Source: DAHUYF01 sp035509275
GTDB lineage: Bacteria; Pseudomonadota; Alphaproteobacteria; ATCC43930; CGMCC-115725
Assembly (NCBI GenBank): GCA_035509275.1
Contig: DATJLU010000002.1
Coordinates: 1-13,216 of the forward strand
Length of the DNA: 13,216 nucleotides
Direction: 5' to 3'
Shown: piece after piece, positions 5,096-12,884 of the stretch
Position numbering within the stretch: the first letter of the stretch is position 1
Layout: every line of letters starts with the position of its first letter
The notes under the pieces: model-generated
Told to the model about the DNA's origin: nothing
Seen by the model: the letters and a program-made list of their open reading frames with translations, nothing else
Databases searched by the model: none
Program-made: the position numbers and the translations under genes

Positions 5096-6187
5096 ATGAT
5101 TGTCGACGGTGTCATCCTCAGGGATGCAATGCTGGCGAAGCGCCGCAGCCTTCGCGCTCATTCGCGGCGCCTGGAGCCGTTGGTGATGCCGGCAGGTCCC
5201 GCCGGCATCACCCCGGCCGATGACGGTTACCACTTTGGACAATATCAAAATAGCTCGCACCGCTTCTGGTACGTCGAATGGTGGTATTTCAACTTCGTCG
5301 TCCCCCAAAGCCAGCTCGCGGGCATGATCACCTTCGCCATCGCCAACCCGGGAGACGTCGACGGGTTGGCGATGGCCAGCCTCAACATGGCCATGTTCGA
5401 CGCCGCGACTGGCAATGTAACGACGGTGATGGACTATTTCCCCGGCAGCGATTTCGCCGCGTCCAGCCAACAGGCCGACGTCGCCATCGGGGCCAATGCG
5501 ATCGCCGTCCAACCGGACGGCTCTTATGATATCGACGCGGCAACGCTCGCCGGCGACGTCACGCTCGACCTCACCTATCGCCAGGCAGACGCGCCCGTGC
5601 TGCTGGCCGACAATGTGCAAGGCTACGACCCCTGGGAGATCAGCAGCTGGCTCGTCGATATGCCCTCGGCGACGGTCGACGGGTGCGTGACGATCGCCGG
5701 CAAGCAATATCAGCTGCAGAATGCAAACGGCTATCACGATCACGATTGGGGCATGTGGCTGCTGCCCGACCGGGTTTGGAGCTGGGCCCAGTTCTCCTCG
5801 CCGGCGCAGCAGATTTCGCTCGATATCGGCTTTCATGCCGCGTTTCAGCAATCATCCGCCTATTTCCGCTCCGGCGGTCTGCACCTGATGTTCCCGCAGC
5901 AGAACTTCAACTTCGTCCAGGATGGCTGGCAGGAATGGGAATTCGGCAAGAAATATCCGACCCAAATGACGTTCCAGGCGGTTGACGCCACCGGTGCCTA
6001 TCAGCTCGCGCTGGCGTGGCAGGTGACCAGCACCGCGGTGCTCTGGAAGTATCCGTTGATCGTCTTCGAGCAGACCGCGCATTACCAGGGCTCTTTGAAC
6101 CGGCTCGATACGGTTAGCGGTCAATGGCAGCCGATTCTGCCCATCGACGAAGTCGGATTTGCGGAGTACACGGATACTTGGCTCTGA
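5096..6187 (+). CDS. CrtC/AttH-family protein (carotenoid 1,2-hydratase-like, lipocalin-type fold)
   Basis: 363 residues. ATG 5096 follows GAGGAG with a 9-base gap, so this start is well supported. Two family signatures are clear: WYVEWWYFNF (58-67) in the first lipocalin-like domain, and GYHDHDWGMW (212-221) matching the DH(N/D)WG motif of hydroxyneurosporene synthase (CrtC) and AttH. CrtC hydrates the terminal double bond of carotenoid precursors. The same fold also appears in fungal decalin-forming cyclases, so cyclisation of an unsaturated substrate is an alternative. No clear signal peptide is seen. The gene follows a desaturase by 34 bp, so the two probably act in sequence on one lipid or terpenoid. 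It ends 7 bp from the oppositely oriented giant kinase/cyclase gene, with no separate terminator. Confidence 0.8.
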   Translation: MIVDGVILRDAMLAKRRSLRAHSRRLEPLVMPAGPAGITPADDGYHFGQYQNSSHRFWYVEWWYFNFVVPQSQLAGMITFAIANPGDVDGLAMASLNMAMFDAATGNVTTVMDYFPGSDFAASSQQADVAIGANAIAVQPDGSYDIDAATLAGDVTLDLTYRQADAPVLLADNVQGYDPWEISSWLVDMPSATVDGCVTIAGKQYQLQNANGYHDHDWGMWLLPDRVWSWAQFSSPAQQISLDIGFHAAFQQSSAYFRSGGLHLMFPQQNFNFVQDGWQEWEFGKKYPTQMTFQAVDATGAYQLALAWQVTSTAVLWKYPLIVFEQTAHYQGSLNRLDTVSGQWQPILPIDEVGFAEYTDTWL

Positions 6188-6197
6188 CGCGGCGTCA
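6185..6197. repeat. Palindrome holding both convergent stop codons
   Basis: TGACGC, G, GCGTCA: a perfect 6-bp inverted repeat with a one-base centre. The left TGA is the stop of the CrtC/AttH-like gene; TCA at 6195-6197 is the stop of the giant minus-strand gene. It is too short to terminate transcription, and no other terminator is visible between the two genes, so transcripts may overlap. Confidence 0.6.
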
Positions 6198-9100
6198 CTT
6201 GCTGACCACTTCTTCGACGCCGTCCCAGCTTTCGCCGACGCCGTCGCGCGCGAAGCGCTGACAGCGTTCGATGAGCAGGCTGGCAACGCGATCGCGCGGG
6301 GTGCGCGCAATACAGCCGGCAAAACCGACGGCGGCGTCAACAAAATCGCGGCGGTAATAAGCCATGAGGGCGGCGTTGAAGAGGGCAAGGGTCGCCGCCT
6401 TCGCCTCGCGCTCCTCGGGCGGATCGGCATCGAAGCTCTCATAGATGGTAATCGGCTGCGACCTCCCGGCGACGCGCACGCGGGCGATGGCGCGTATCAG
6501 ATAGGCTGAGGGATTGCGCAGCGCCCGGACCGTGGAGTCGCCGAGCAGCAGAGCACAGCCATAATACCGGGTCAGCCGTTCGATGCGCGCCGCGATGTTG
6601 ACGCTGTCGCCGATCACGGTGCACCGGATCGCGTTGCGCCCGCCTACCGTCCCCAGCACGACATCGCCGGTATTGAGACCGATGCCGGCGTCGACCGCCG
6701 GCAGCCCGTCGCGCCGCCGTTGCAGATTGAAGCGATTGAGCGCCTCGCGGATCGCGATCGAGGCGCCCAGCGCGGTGTCGGCCTCGCCTTCGCACAGCGC
6801 CATGACGCCGTCGCCGATATAGCTGTCGATGAAGCCGCCATGGCTGACGATCGCGGTCTCGACTTCGCCGAAATAGGCATTGAGGAATTGGATCGTCTCG
6901 CGCGGCCCCATGCGCTCGCTGAGCGCCGTGTAGGCACGGATGTCGGCGAAGAGGATCGTCATCGTTTTGCGCACGTAGTCGCCGACGTCGACATCCGTGA
7001 TCCGGTGCTTGCCCAACGCGTTGAGAAACTGGTTGGGCACGAACCGGCCGTGCGCCGAGGTCAGCGTCACCTGCTCGGCAAGCGACGCCTCGAGCCCGGC
7101 GTAGAGCTCGGCATTCCGCAGCGAAATCGCCGCCTGCGCCGCCAAAAGTCGCAGCAACTCCACCCGCGCCGGCGTGAAAGCGCCGGCAACCAGCGAATTC
7201 TCCAGATAGACCGCGGCGATGGTCTTTCCGCGGTTGACGATGGGCGCGCAGAGGACAGAACGGGCACGCGCGGCGCGCACGTAGCGGTCGGCGACGAAGG
7301 GTCCACTGCCGGCGGCATCGTTGAGCACGACCGGCTCTCCGGTTCGAATCGCATAATCGAGGATAGCCTCGGACAGCTTGTCGGTGCCTGCGACCGGCGC
7401 GGAGTGCAGCAGCCGCACCGGCTTCCCATCTTCCGCCTCGGCCTCGATCAGGCGCTTATCATCGCGCAGCATGACCAGAAGTCCGCGCTTTGCGCCGGCA
7501 TTTTCCAGCACGATCGCCATCAGGCTCTTTAAGAGATCGGCGAACACCACTTGCTGCGAGATGGCGCGCGCCGCCCGCATGACCGAGCCGAGATCGAGAT
7601 TGAGCTCGCGGCCCGCCCCGCCGCTCGCGGCGATGGCAGGGTCGGCCGGAGGCGGCAATGCCGCACCCGTGCTCGAAGCCAGGTATGCGAGCAACCGGTC
7701 GGCCAGCCCGCGGGCGCCCCAACGCGCATAGTTGTCGACGGCGCGCCGAAGGTAGCCTTGCGCGATCGTGCGGAGGTTCAGCTCCCAGCAGCACTTGCCG
7801 GCGAGCTCGGCGGCGAGGGCCGCGTCCTGCACCAATCCCGCCGTCGCGGCGAGATCGATCGCCTCATCGAAGGCGCGCAGCGCCGCGACATGTTGCCCGC
7901 GAAGCGCGAGGTATTGCGCATCGAGGATCCGCAATTTGTGCCGGTAGTTCGCGGGAGCGTGGCTTGCCCAGCGCCGCAATTTGCGGCGGTTGCGGCGCAA
8001 GAGTCGCAGCGCGGTGAGCCGCCGCGCTGCGCCAAAATTCGGCAACAGAGCGGCATAGGCGAGCGATTGATAGAAAAGATAGAACGGGACGAAGAACTGC
8101 CCCATCAGACTGCGATAGTATTGCCCGATGACATCGGCGCTGGCGAGGCAGGCCTGGTAGTCGCCCGCTATGTAGCGGGTCAGCATGCGGAAGCAGTGGC
8201 CGTAGCACAAAGACGTGTAATCCTTGCGCTCGAGCCAGAGCCGGAATTGCTCGTCTTCGTCGAAGAGCAGGTCGCCCGTCCCGGCCGCGGCCGCCGGCGT
8301 GCCGCGCAGCATGACGAGCACATGCTCGAGCATGGCCAGCAATCGGCCAACCTTCTCCTGCTTCAGCTTCGCGACCCCGACGCGGAAGTCGCGGACCTTG
8401 TGCAACAACTCTTCCAGCTCGTCGCCGGCGAAGAAGCCGTAAGCGCAGTGCATATAGAGGTTATAGGAATGGTACTCGAGATCGCCGGACTCCAGACCGC
8501 TCGCCGCGGCATCGAGAAAACCACGCGCGGTGCCCGACAACTCCTCTTTCCAGTGATGGATGAAGACGTTGAACAGAAAAACCACCTTGGCATTGAGCTC
8601 GCGGGCGCCGAAGCGCTCGACTGTCGCGAGCGCAAGGCGGCCGAAAGCGACGCCGCCATCCATGTCGCCCAGGACGGCGCAAAGGGAGAGGCCATAACAG
8701 ACATAGGCAAAGGCCGAGAGCGCCGCGCTGCCGTGGCGGATCGACATGCGCACCATCCGGAACACGATCACCGGGAAGACATTGGGCCGAGCAAAGTACG
8801 CCGCCGACGCCGCCAGCATCATGATGCGCATCGCCGCCAGCTTGTAAGGGTCGCTCATCTCCGGCAAGGCGTACAGCTGGTCGATCGAGCGGCCGCGCAG
8901 CGCGAGCTTCGTGCGGACGAGCCCCAATGCGACATCATGCGCGTGCGGATTGATCGGCAAGGGCTCGCCGAGCATGCGAACCGCCCTGAGACCGGTTTCG
9001 AGAGCCTGCGCATACTGCATGCTGCTGTTGTAATATTGGATGAGCAGCTCGAAGATCCGGGCGCGGTCGAGTTCGTTCGTTGCGCGCTCCTCCACGATGC

Positions 9101-11576
9101 GGATGAAAGCGGTCATCGCCTCGTAGTTGGCCGAGAGATAGGCGATTTCCGCCGCCTCAATGTGCAGGTCGAAGGCAAGGCGGTAATGCGTCTCCCACCC
9201 CTCCTCGCCGATCAGTCTGCGCCCTGCCGCCGCATAGTTGCCCGCGGGACCATAGGCGGCCGAGGCCTTCGCCTTGCGCGCCGCGCGCAGATTGAGCTCG
9301 GCGAGTTCGGTCCTTTCTTGCGCGCCTCGCAGGACCTCCGCGGCGGCGTTCAGCTGGTTGACGACGTCGAACAGCCGGTCCTCGAGCTCCTGGGGAGACG
9401 AAGCGGCGCTGATCAGCCGGCCGATACGGGCGTGGATGGCCGGCCTCTCGTCGGGGGGGATCATCGAATAGGCTGCCTGTTGAATGCGGTCATGAACGAA
9501 GCGATAGGCCCGGTCGGTGAAGGGTGCGGCTTCCAGCGCCGAGACCGGTCGCTGCACCGCCGCTTCCGGGCTCGTCTGGATTACCGTCACGAGCTCTTCG
9601 GCCTCTGCTTGCGCGAGGTCGGCGCCAATCTGGTCCACCGAGCGCTCCGCCACGACGGCCAGTTGCCGCACGCCGAAACGGTTGCCGATGCACGCGCCGA
9701 GTTTCAAGACGTCTCGCGTCGTCGCGGCGAGCGTCCCCATCCGCGCCTTGACCAGCTCGACGACGTTGTCGGTAATGCTGGCGCTGCCCACGGCAGAGGC
9801 GTTCCATCGCCAGCACCCGGATGAGCCGTCGAACGAGAGCGCACCATCGACGTAGAGCGCCTTGAGAAATTCCGAGACGAAGAAGGCATTGCCCCGCGTC
9901 TTGGCGAAGACGAGCTGGGCCAGCGGCGCCAGCTCGTCGGACGCGGCATGAAGCGTGTCGGCGAGCAAAGCCGTAACCTGTCCGGGAGAGAGCTCTCCCA
10001 GCGGGATGCGCTCCGTGCGGACGCCCGAGGCTGCGAGATCATCGAGCAACCGGTTGACGGCGCCGAGATACTCCGGCTCCTCCTCGCGGCAGGCCCCGAT
10101 GAGCATCACATGTGAGATGTCCGGATCGGTCATCAGCAACCGCACGAGATCGAGGCTCGCGCCATCCGCCCATTGCAGATCGTCCAGGAACATGACCAGC
10201 GGATGGTCGGCCCCCGCGAGCGCGCGGAAGAACTGACGCATCACCAAGTTGAAGCGCACCGTCGCCTCGGTCAGGCCGAGTTCCGGGACTTCCGGCTGCG
10301 GGCCGATGATGAGGTGCAGCTCGGGCGCGATGCGGAGAACCACTTGCCCATTTGTGCCGAGCGCGCCGAGCAGCCGGTGCCGCCAGTAATCCGCGCGTTC
10401 CGATCCGTGGGCGAGCAATTGCCGTGTCAGTTCCTGCAGCGCCTGGATGATGGCGCGGTACGGCAGGTCGCGATGAAACTGGTCAAACTTGCCAGCGATG
10501 AAATGGCCACCGCGCTCGGCGGCCGGATGCAGGAGCTGATGCGCCAGCACCGACTTGCCGACACCGGTGCGTCCGGACACAAGCAGCATGGCGCGCTCGC
10601 CCGCCGCCGCGCGATCGTAAGTCTCGAGCAGCAGGGCGCGTTCTTCTGCCCGCCCGTAGAGATGTTGCGGCAGGCGCAGCTCCTGCGCGATGTCTTCGCC
10701 TCCCGGTTCGAAGTCGGAGATCGAGCCGGTGGCATCGAGCTCGTCGAGGCAACGTCGAAGGTCGCGCGCAAGGCCATAGGCGCTCTGGTATCGGCGCTCG
10801 GGATCCTTTGCCAGGAGCTTGAGCACGATGCGCGAAACCGCCGGCGACACTGCCGGATTGAGGCTGGTAAGCGGCGCCGGCGGCTTGGTGATGTGCCAGT
10901 ACACCAGCTCCATCGCGTCATCCGAGACGAAGGGCAGCTGCCCGGTGAGGAGCTGATAGAAGATGATGCCGAGGGAATAGAGATCGCTGCGGCAGTCGAC
11001 GCCGCGGCTGAGCCGGCCCGTCTGCTCGGGCGGGATGTAGGCGAGCGTCCCTTCGAGCGGGCCCGTCGGCGCCGCTGCGCCGGCGAACCCGCTCATCCGC
11101 TCGGCGATGGTGAATCCCGTGATGCGGACCTCACCCGACCGCGGATCGAGCAGGAGGTTCGACGGCTTTAAATTCTTGTGGACGATGCGCCGCGAGTGGA
11201 TTTCGCCCAGCGCGTCGGCCAGCTTGACCGCGAGGTCCAGGAAGACGCGCTGCGCGAGCGGTGCCTGTTCGACGAGGTCGACCACCGACCCGCCGGCGAA
11301 TCCCTCGAAGACGACCGCGGAACCATTGCGCTGGCGCACGAATTCGAGCGCCCGAAGCGCATCTTTGACGTCGAGGACGCTTGCGACCGTGAACTCGTGG
11401 TGCAGCGCGGCGAGAGCCCGGCTGGAGCCGTCCACGGCCGCCTTGAGCAGCACCGGCCGGTCGTCGGCTTCACGCACCGCCCGGCAAAGCCGATACTCGC
11501 CCTCCGCCGAGACCAACCCCAGGGTGCGGTAGCCGGCAAAAGCCGGCAGGCTTCGAGCGTGCGCTTCTCCCTTCAT
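6195..11576 (-). CDS. Multidomain signalling protein: pseudokinase - STAND ATPase - helical repeats - GAF - class III nucleotide cyclase
   Basis: 1793 residues; ATG 11576 follows GGGGAAGG, a good ribosome binding site. Residues about 15-280 are a Ser/Thr-kinase-like domain with Lys45 (PVLLK) kept, but HRD reads His133-Lys134-Asn135 and DFG reads GFT (154-156). The activation-segment end (GTLAYIPPEQTGRL) is normal. Residues about 305-800 are an AAA/STAND ATPase: Walker A GRTGVGKS (335-342), Walker B LVMFLDDLQW (460-469). About 800-1300 is helical, TPR-like. About 1332-1490 is a GAF domain. About 1540-1720 is a class III cyclase: metal ligands Asp1545 (LFADIR) and Asp1589 (IGDGVMA), Thr1653 (CTVIGD), Asn1660 and Arg1664 (VNIAARIE), with Ser1585 where most have the purine-selecting Lys. 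A cytoplasmic sensor-cyclase integrating ligand and protein inputs is likely; cAMP versus cGMP output is open. Confidence 0.92.
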   Translation of the reverse strand: MKGEAHARSLPAFAGYRTLGLVSAEGEYRLCRAVREADDRPVLLKAAVDGSSRALAALHHEFTVASVLDVKDALRALEFVRQRNGSAVVFEGFAGGSVVDLVEQAPLAQRVFLDLAVKLADALGEIHSRRIVHKNLKPSNLLLDPRSGEVRITGFTIAERMSGFAGAAAPTGPLEGTLAYIPPEQTGRLSRGVDCRSDLYSLGIIFYQLLTGQLPFVSDDAMELVYWHITKPPAPLTSLNPAVSPAVSRIVLKLLAKDPERRYQSAYGLARDLRRCLDELDATGSISDFEPGGEDIAQELRLPQHLYGRAEERALLLETYDRAAAGERAMLLVSGRTGVGKSVLAHQLLHPAAERGGHFIAGKFDQFHRDLPYRAIIQALQELTRQLLAHGSERADYWRHRLLGALGTNGQVVLRIAPELHLIIGPQPEVPELGLTEATVRFNLVMRQFFRALAGADHPLVMFLDDLQWADGASLDLVRLLMTDPDISHVMLIGACREEEPEYLGAVNRLLDDLAASGVRTERIPLGELSPGQVTALLADTLHAASDELAPLAQLVFAKTRGNAFFVSEFLKALYVDGALSFDGSSGCWRWNASAVGSASITDNVVELVKARMGTLAATTRDVLKLGACIGNRFGVRQLAVVAERSVDQIGADLAQAEAEELVTVIQTSPEAAVQRPVSALEAAPFTDRAYRFVHDRIQQAAYSMIPPDERPAIHARIGRLISAASSPQELEDRLFDVVNQLNAAAEVLRGAQERTELAELNLRAARKAKASAAYGPAGNYAAAGRRLIGEEGWETHYRLAFDLHIEAAEIAYLSANYEAMTAFIRIVEERATNELDRARIFELLIQYYNSSMQYAQALETGLRAVRMLGEPLPINPHAHDVALGLVRTKLALRGRSIDQLYALPEMSDPYKLAAMRIMMLAASAAYFARPNVFPVIVFRMVRMSIRHGSAALSAFAYVCYGLSLCAVLGDMDGGVAFGRLALATVERFGARELNAKVVFLFNVFIHHWKEELSGTARGFLDAAASGLESGDLEYHSYNLYMHCAYGFFAGDELEELLHKVRDFRVGVAKLKQEKVGRLLAMLEHVLVMLRGTPAAAAGTGDLLFDEDEQFRLWLERKDYTSLCYGHCFRMLTRYIAGDYQACLASADVIGQYYRSLMGQFFVPFYLFYQSLAYAALLPNFGAARRLTALRLLRRNRRKLRRWASHAPANYRHKLRILDAQYLALRGQHVAALRAFDEAIDLAATAGLVQDAALAAELAGKCCWELNLRTIAQGYLRRAVDNYARWGARGLADRLLAYLASSTGAALPPPADPAIAASGGAGRELNLDLGSVMRAARAISQQVVFADLLKSLMAIVLENAGAKRGLLVMLRDDKRLIEAEAEDGKPVRLLHSAPVAGTDKLSEAILDYAIRTGEPVVLNDAAGSGPFVADRYVRAARARSVLCAPIVNRGKTIAAVYLENSLVAGAFTPARVELLRLLAAQAAISLRNAELYAGLEASLAEQVTLTSAHGRFVPNQFLNALGKHRITDVDVGDYVRKTMTILFADIRAYTALSERMGPRETIQFLNAYFGEVETAIVSHGGFIDSYIGDGVMALCEGEADTALGASIAIREALNRFNLQRRRDGLPAVDAGIGLNTGDVVLGTVGGRNAIRCTVIGDSVNIAARIERLTRYYGCALLLGDSTVRALRNPSAYLIRAIARVRVAGRSQPITIYESFDADPPEEREAKAATLALFNAALMAYYRRDFVDAAVGFAGCIARTPRDRVASLLIERCQRFARDGVGESWDGVEEVVSK

Positions 11577-11585
11577 CGGCCTTCC

Positions 11586-11597
11586 CCGGCATGCCGG
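11586..11597. repeat. 12-bp perfect palindrome next to the ribosome binding site of the giant gene
   Basis: CCGGCATGCCGG lies 10-21 bases upstream of the ATG at 11576 and touches its GGGGAAGG ribosome binding site. It could be an operator, or could fold in the leader RNA. The second is doubtful because the loop would be very tight. Confidence 0.35.
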
Positions 11598-11676
11598 ACG
11601 TCAAGGCTCGACCCGTTCTCGGGCGCAACGCGAAGTTTCGCACGCTTCTCTACGCCCGGGCGTCACGCCGCAGCGC

Positions 11677-11706
11677 ACCATAGCACCATTCTGCCACGCC
11701 GGTCAT
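11677..11706 (-). promoter_or_regulatory. Candidate promoter of the giant kinase/cyclase gene
   Basis: On the minus strand ATGACC (11701-11706) and TATGGT (11677-11682) are 18 bp apart, each matching four of six consensus bases. The predicted leader is about 95 bases. The rest of the 389-bp divergent region (11577-11965) holds the palindrome at 11586-11597 and the hairpin at 11917-11934. I see no gene in it. Confidence 0.28.
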
Positions 11707-11916
11707 TTGCCGATTCAAGCAGCAGTGGAGCGCCGGTTCCCGAGCCATGGCCTCGCGGGGTCGGCGGTTGCCCAAAATGCTAAGCGGAAGCGCGCGCGGC
11801 GCGTCGTGTCGTTGCGCGCCGTCGGCGCGGTCATCGCTGTCCCAAAGCGTCAACGAGATCGCGCACTTTCGCGCGCCGGCGAGTGCTATCCTCCGCATAT
11901 TCGGTTCCGCGCATGT

Positions 11917-11934
11917 TTCGCGCGGCGGCGCGAA
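11917..11934 (+). repeat. Hairpin in the likely leader of the GYD-domain gene
   Basis: TTCGCGC (11917-11923) pairs with GCGCGAA (11928-11934) around a GGCG loop. CGGTT upstream and AACCG downstream can extend the structure. It lies 32 bp before the ATG at 11966 and has no T run, so a leader structure or operator is more likely than a terminator. Confidence 0.35.
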
Positions 11935-11965
11935 CCGCCGAAGCCGGCAACGACGGGAGGAGACA

Positions 11966-12286
11966 ATGCCGAAATATCTCATCCAGGCGTCGTACACCGC
12001 GGAAGGCTTGAAAGGCCTGCAAAAGGACAAGGCGTCGGGGCGCAGAAACGCGGTCGCCCAAGCCGTGGAGGGAATCGGCGGCAGGCTCGAAGCCATCTAT
12101 TACGGTCTCGGCGAGGATGACGTCTTCGTCATCGTCGACGCGCCCAATATCGGCGCCGTGGCGGCGATGTCGATTGCCGTCAGCGCCTCGGGCCTGGTTC
12201 GCACGCGGACGACCGCGCTGATGACCGTCGAGGAAGTCGATCAGGCGCTGGCGAAGAGCGTCAGCTACCGCGCCCCCGGGCGATAG
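11966..12286 (+). CDS. GYD-domain-containing protein
   Basis: 106 residues. The ATG at 11966 follows GGGAGGAG (11955-11962), a strong ribosome binding site, which rules out the longer in-frame start at 11747. The sequence fits the small GYD family: MPKYLIQASYTAEGLKGL at the N-terminus, then GGRLEAIYYGLGEDDVFVIV (GEDD standing for the family's G-(E)-Y/D-D), a small-residue helix, and a C-terminal TTALMTVEEVDQAL. The fold is a ferredoxin-like alpha/beta barrel, usually a dimer, in the cytoplasm. No reaction is established for most members. It stands alone, convergent with the lipoprotein gene. A weak TATCCT -10-like element lies at 11887-11892 with no good -35. Confidence 0.85.
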   Translation: MPKYLIQASYTAEGLKGLQKDKASGRRNAVAQAVEGIGGRLEAIYYGLGEDDVFVIVDAPNIGAVAAMSIAVSASGLVRTRTTALMTVEEVDQALAKSVSYRAPGR

Positions 12287-12306
12287 CGCCGGCGATCATC
12301 CCCCGG

Positions 12307-12343
12307 CACGAGACGGGCAGGAGCGACGGCCGTCTGCCTCGTG
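12307..12343. terminator. Hairpin between convergent GYD and lipoprotein genes
   Basis: CACG-AGACGG (12307-12316) pairs with CCGTCT (12330-12335) and, after a four-base bulge, CGTG (12340-12343). It lies 20 bp after the GYD stop and directly after the lipoprotein stop on the other strand, the right place for a shared terminator. It has no T run on either side, so termination by this element alone is doubtful. Confidence 0.3.
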
Positions 12344-12344
12344 G

Positions 12345-12596
12345 CTAGGCGGTGCAGCCGACCGCGCTGTTCACGGGGACGCCGTGGTCGCGCATGCAGC
12401 AGCGCATCGCCAGTTTCCGGTCCATCGCCGGAACTGACTGCGTCTCCATCTGCTTTTGGCAGAGATCGAGCTGCCAGGTGAAATTGCCGCCGGGATTGTA
12501 CCAGTTGCCATATTGGTTGCCGTAGCGATCGGCGATGCTGACGAAGCTGCACGCACCGAGCGCCATCACCACCAGCACCATCCCGAGCTTGCGCAT
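12345..12596 (-). CDS. Small cysteine-rich lipoprotein of unknown function
   Basis: 83 residues. ATG 12596 follows GAAGGA with a good gap. Residues 1-15 are a type II signal peptide (MRKLGMVLVVMALGA) with lipobox LGAC, so Cys16 should be lipidated and the protein membrane-anchored. The mature part has a Gly/Asn/Tyr-rich stretch (YGNQYGNWYNPGGNF, 25-39) and four more cysteines at 46, 66, 67 and 81, suggesting two disulfides. QLDLCQKQM...CCMRDHG resembles many short alphaproteobacterial lipoproteins of unknown role. Monocistronic by position: its promoter-like sequence lies just upstream and an amidase terminator before that. Confidence 0.75.
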   Translation of the reverse strand: MRKLGMVLVVMALGACSFVSIADRYGNQYGNWYNPGGNFTWQLDLCQKQMETQSVPAMDRKLAMRCCMRDHGVPVNSAVGCTA

Positions 12597-12631
12597 GATC
12601 CTTCGGCCCCGTCGCCCATCCGGCTGCGGAA

Positions 12632-12660
12632 CTTATAGCACAGAACAACGATCCCGCCGG
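12632..12660 (-). promoter_or_regulatory. Candidate extended -10 promoter of the lipoprotein gene
   Basis: On the minus strand TGTGC precedes TATAAG (12632-12637), giving an extended -10 element. The -35 region (TTCCGG or CCGGCG, about 12655-12660) is weak. Transcription would begin near 12625, giving a leader of about 29 bases before ATG 12596. It lies downstream of the amidase terminator, which separates the two units. Confidence 0.4.
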
Positions 12661-12691
12661 AAGCGGCCTCGGCCGGAACTAAGAGTGCGCC

Positions 12692-12723
12692 GAAAGAAAA
12701 AGGGCCGCACCGAGGTGCGGCCC
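12692..12723 (-). terminator. Strong intrinsic terminator, minus strand
   Basis: GGGCCGCACC (12702-12711) and GGTGCGGCCC (12714-12723) are perfectly complementary, giving at least nine GC-rich pairs around a CGAG loop. On the minus strand the stem is followed directly by TTTTTCTTTC (12692-12701). It would end transcripts from the amidase gene, whose stop is about 160 bp upstream in that direction. Confidence 0.85.
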
Positions 12724-12760
12724 AAGTTCAGGGAGGAAAAGCCCGAAGGACTTACAGCGT

Positions 12761-12875
12761 GGCGGAAAATCCGCCGCGCCGTGTCGCGAGACTAGGCGGC
12801 GCAGAATGAACAAACGGTAAAAGCCGTGCGGCGTAAGATGGTTAAGCGCGTGCGGCGTTTTCTTAACGAAACGCC
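12761..12875. repeat. Two hairpins in the amidase 3' untranslated region
   Basis: GGCGTTT (12854-12860) pairs with AAACGCC (12869-12875) just after the amidase stop, and GGCGGA (12761-12766) pairs with TCCGCC (12770-12775). GTTAAG (12841-12846) and CTTAAC (12862-12867) can form a competing pairing with the first hairpin. None has a T run. They may stabilise the 3' end of the amidase mRNA. I see no gene in 12724-12884. Confidence 0.4.
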
Positions 12876-12884
12876 TGCAGCAAC

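Noticed and set aside
5090..5851. A 253-codon minus-strand frame opposite the CrtC/AttH-like gene
   Set aside because: The plus frame has a ribosome binding site and the EWWYF and DHDWG signatures; the minus frame has none.
7551..9824. A 757-codon open frame on the plus strand inside the giant kinase/cyclase gene
   Set aside because: It is a charged, low-information antisense reading of a gene whose minus frame shows continuous family motifs.
11600..11612. A TTGACG -35-like element on the minus strand just before the giant gene
   Set aside because: It lies less than 40 bp from the ATG, leaving no room for a -10, start site and leader before the ribosome binding site.
12535..12795. An 86-codon plus-strand frame through the lipoprotein promoter and the terminator
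   Set aside because: It crosses a strong hairpin terminator, is Lys/Arg-rich by base composition, and has no ribosome binding site.
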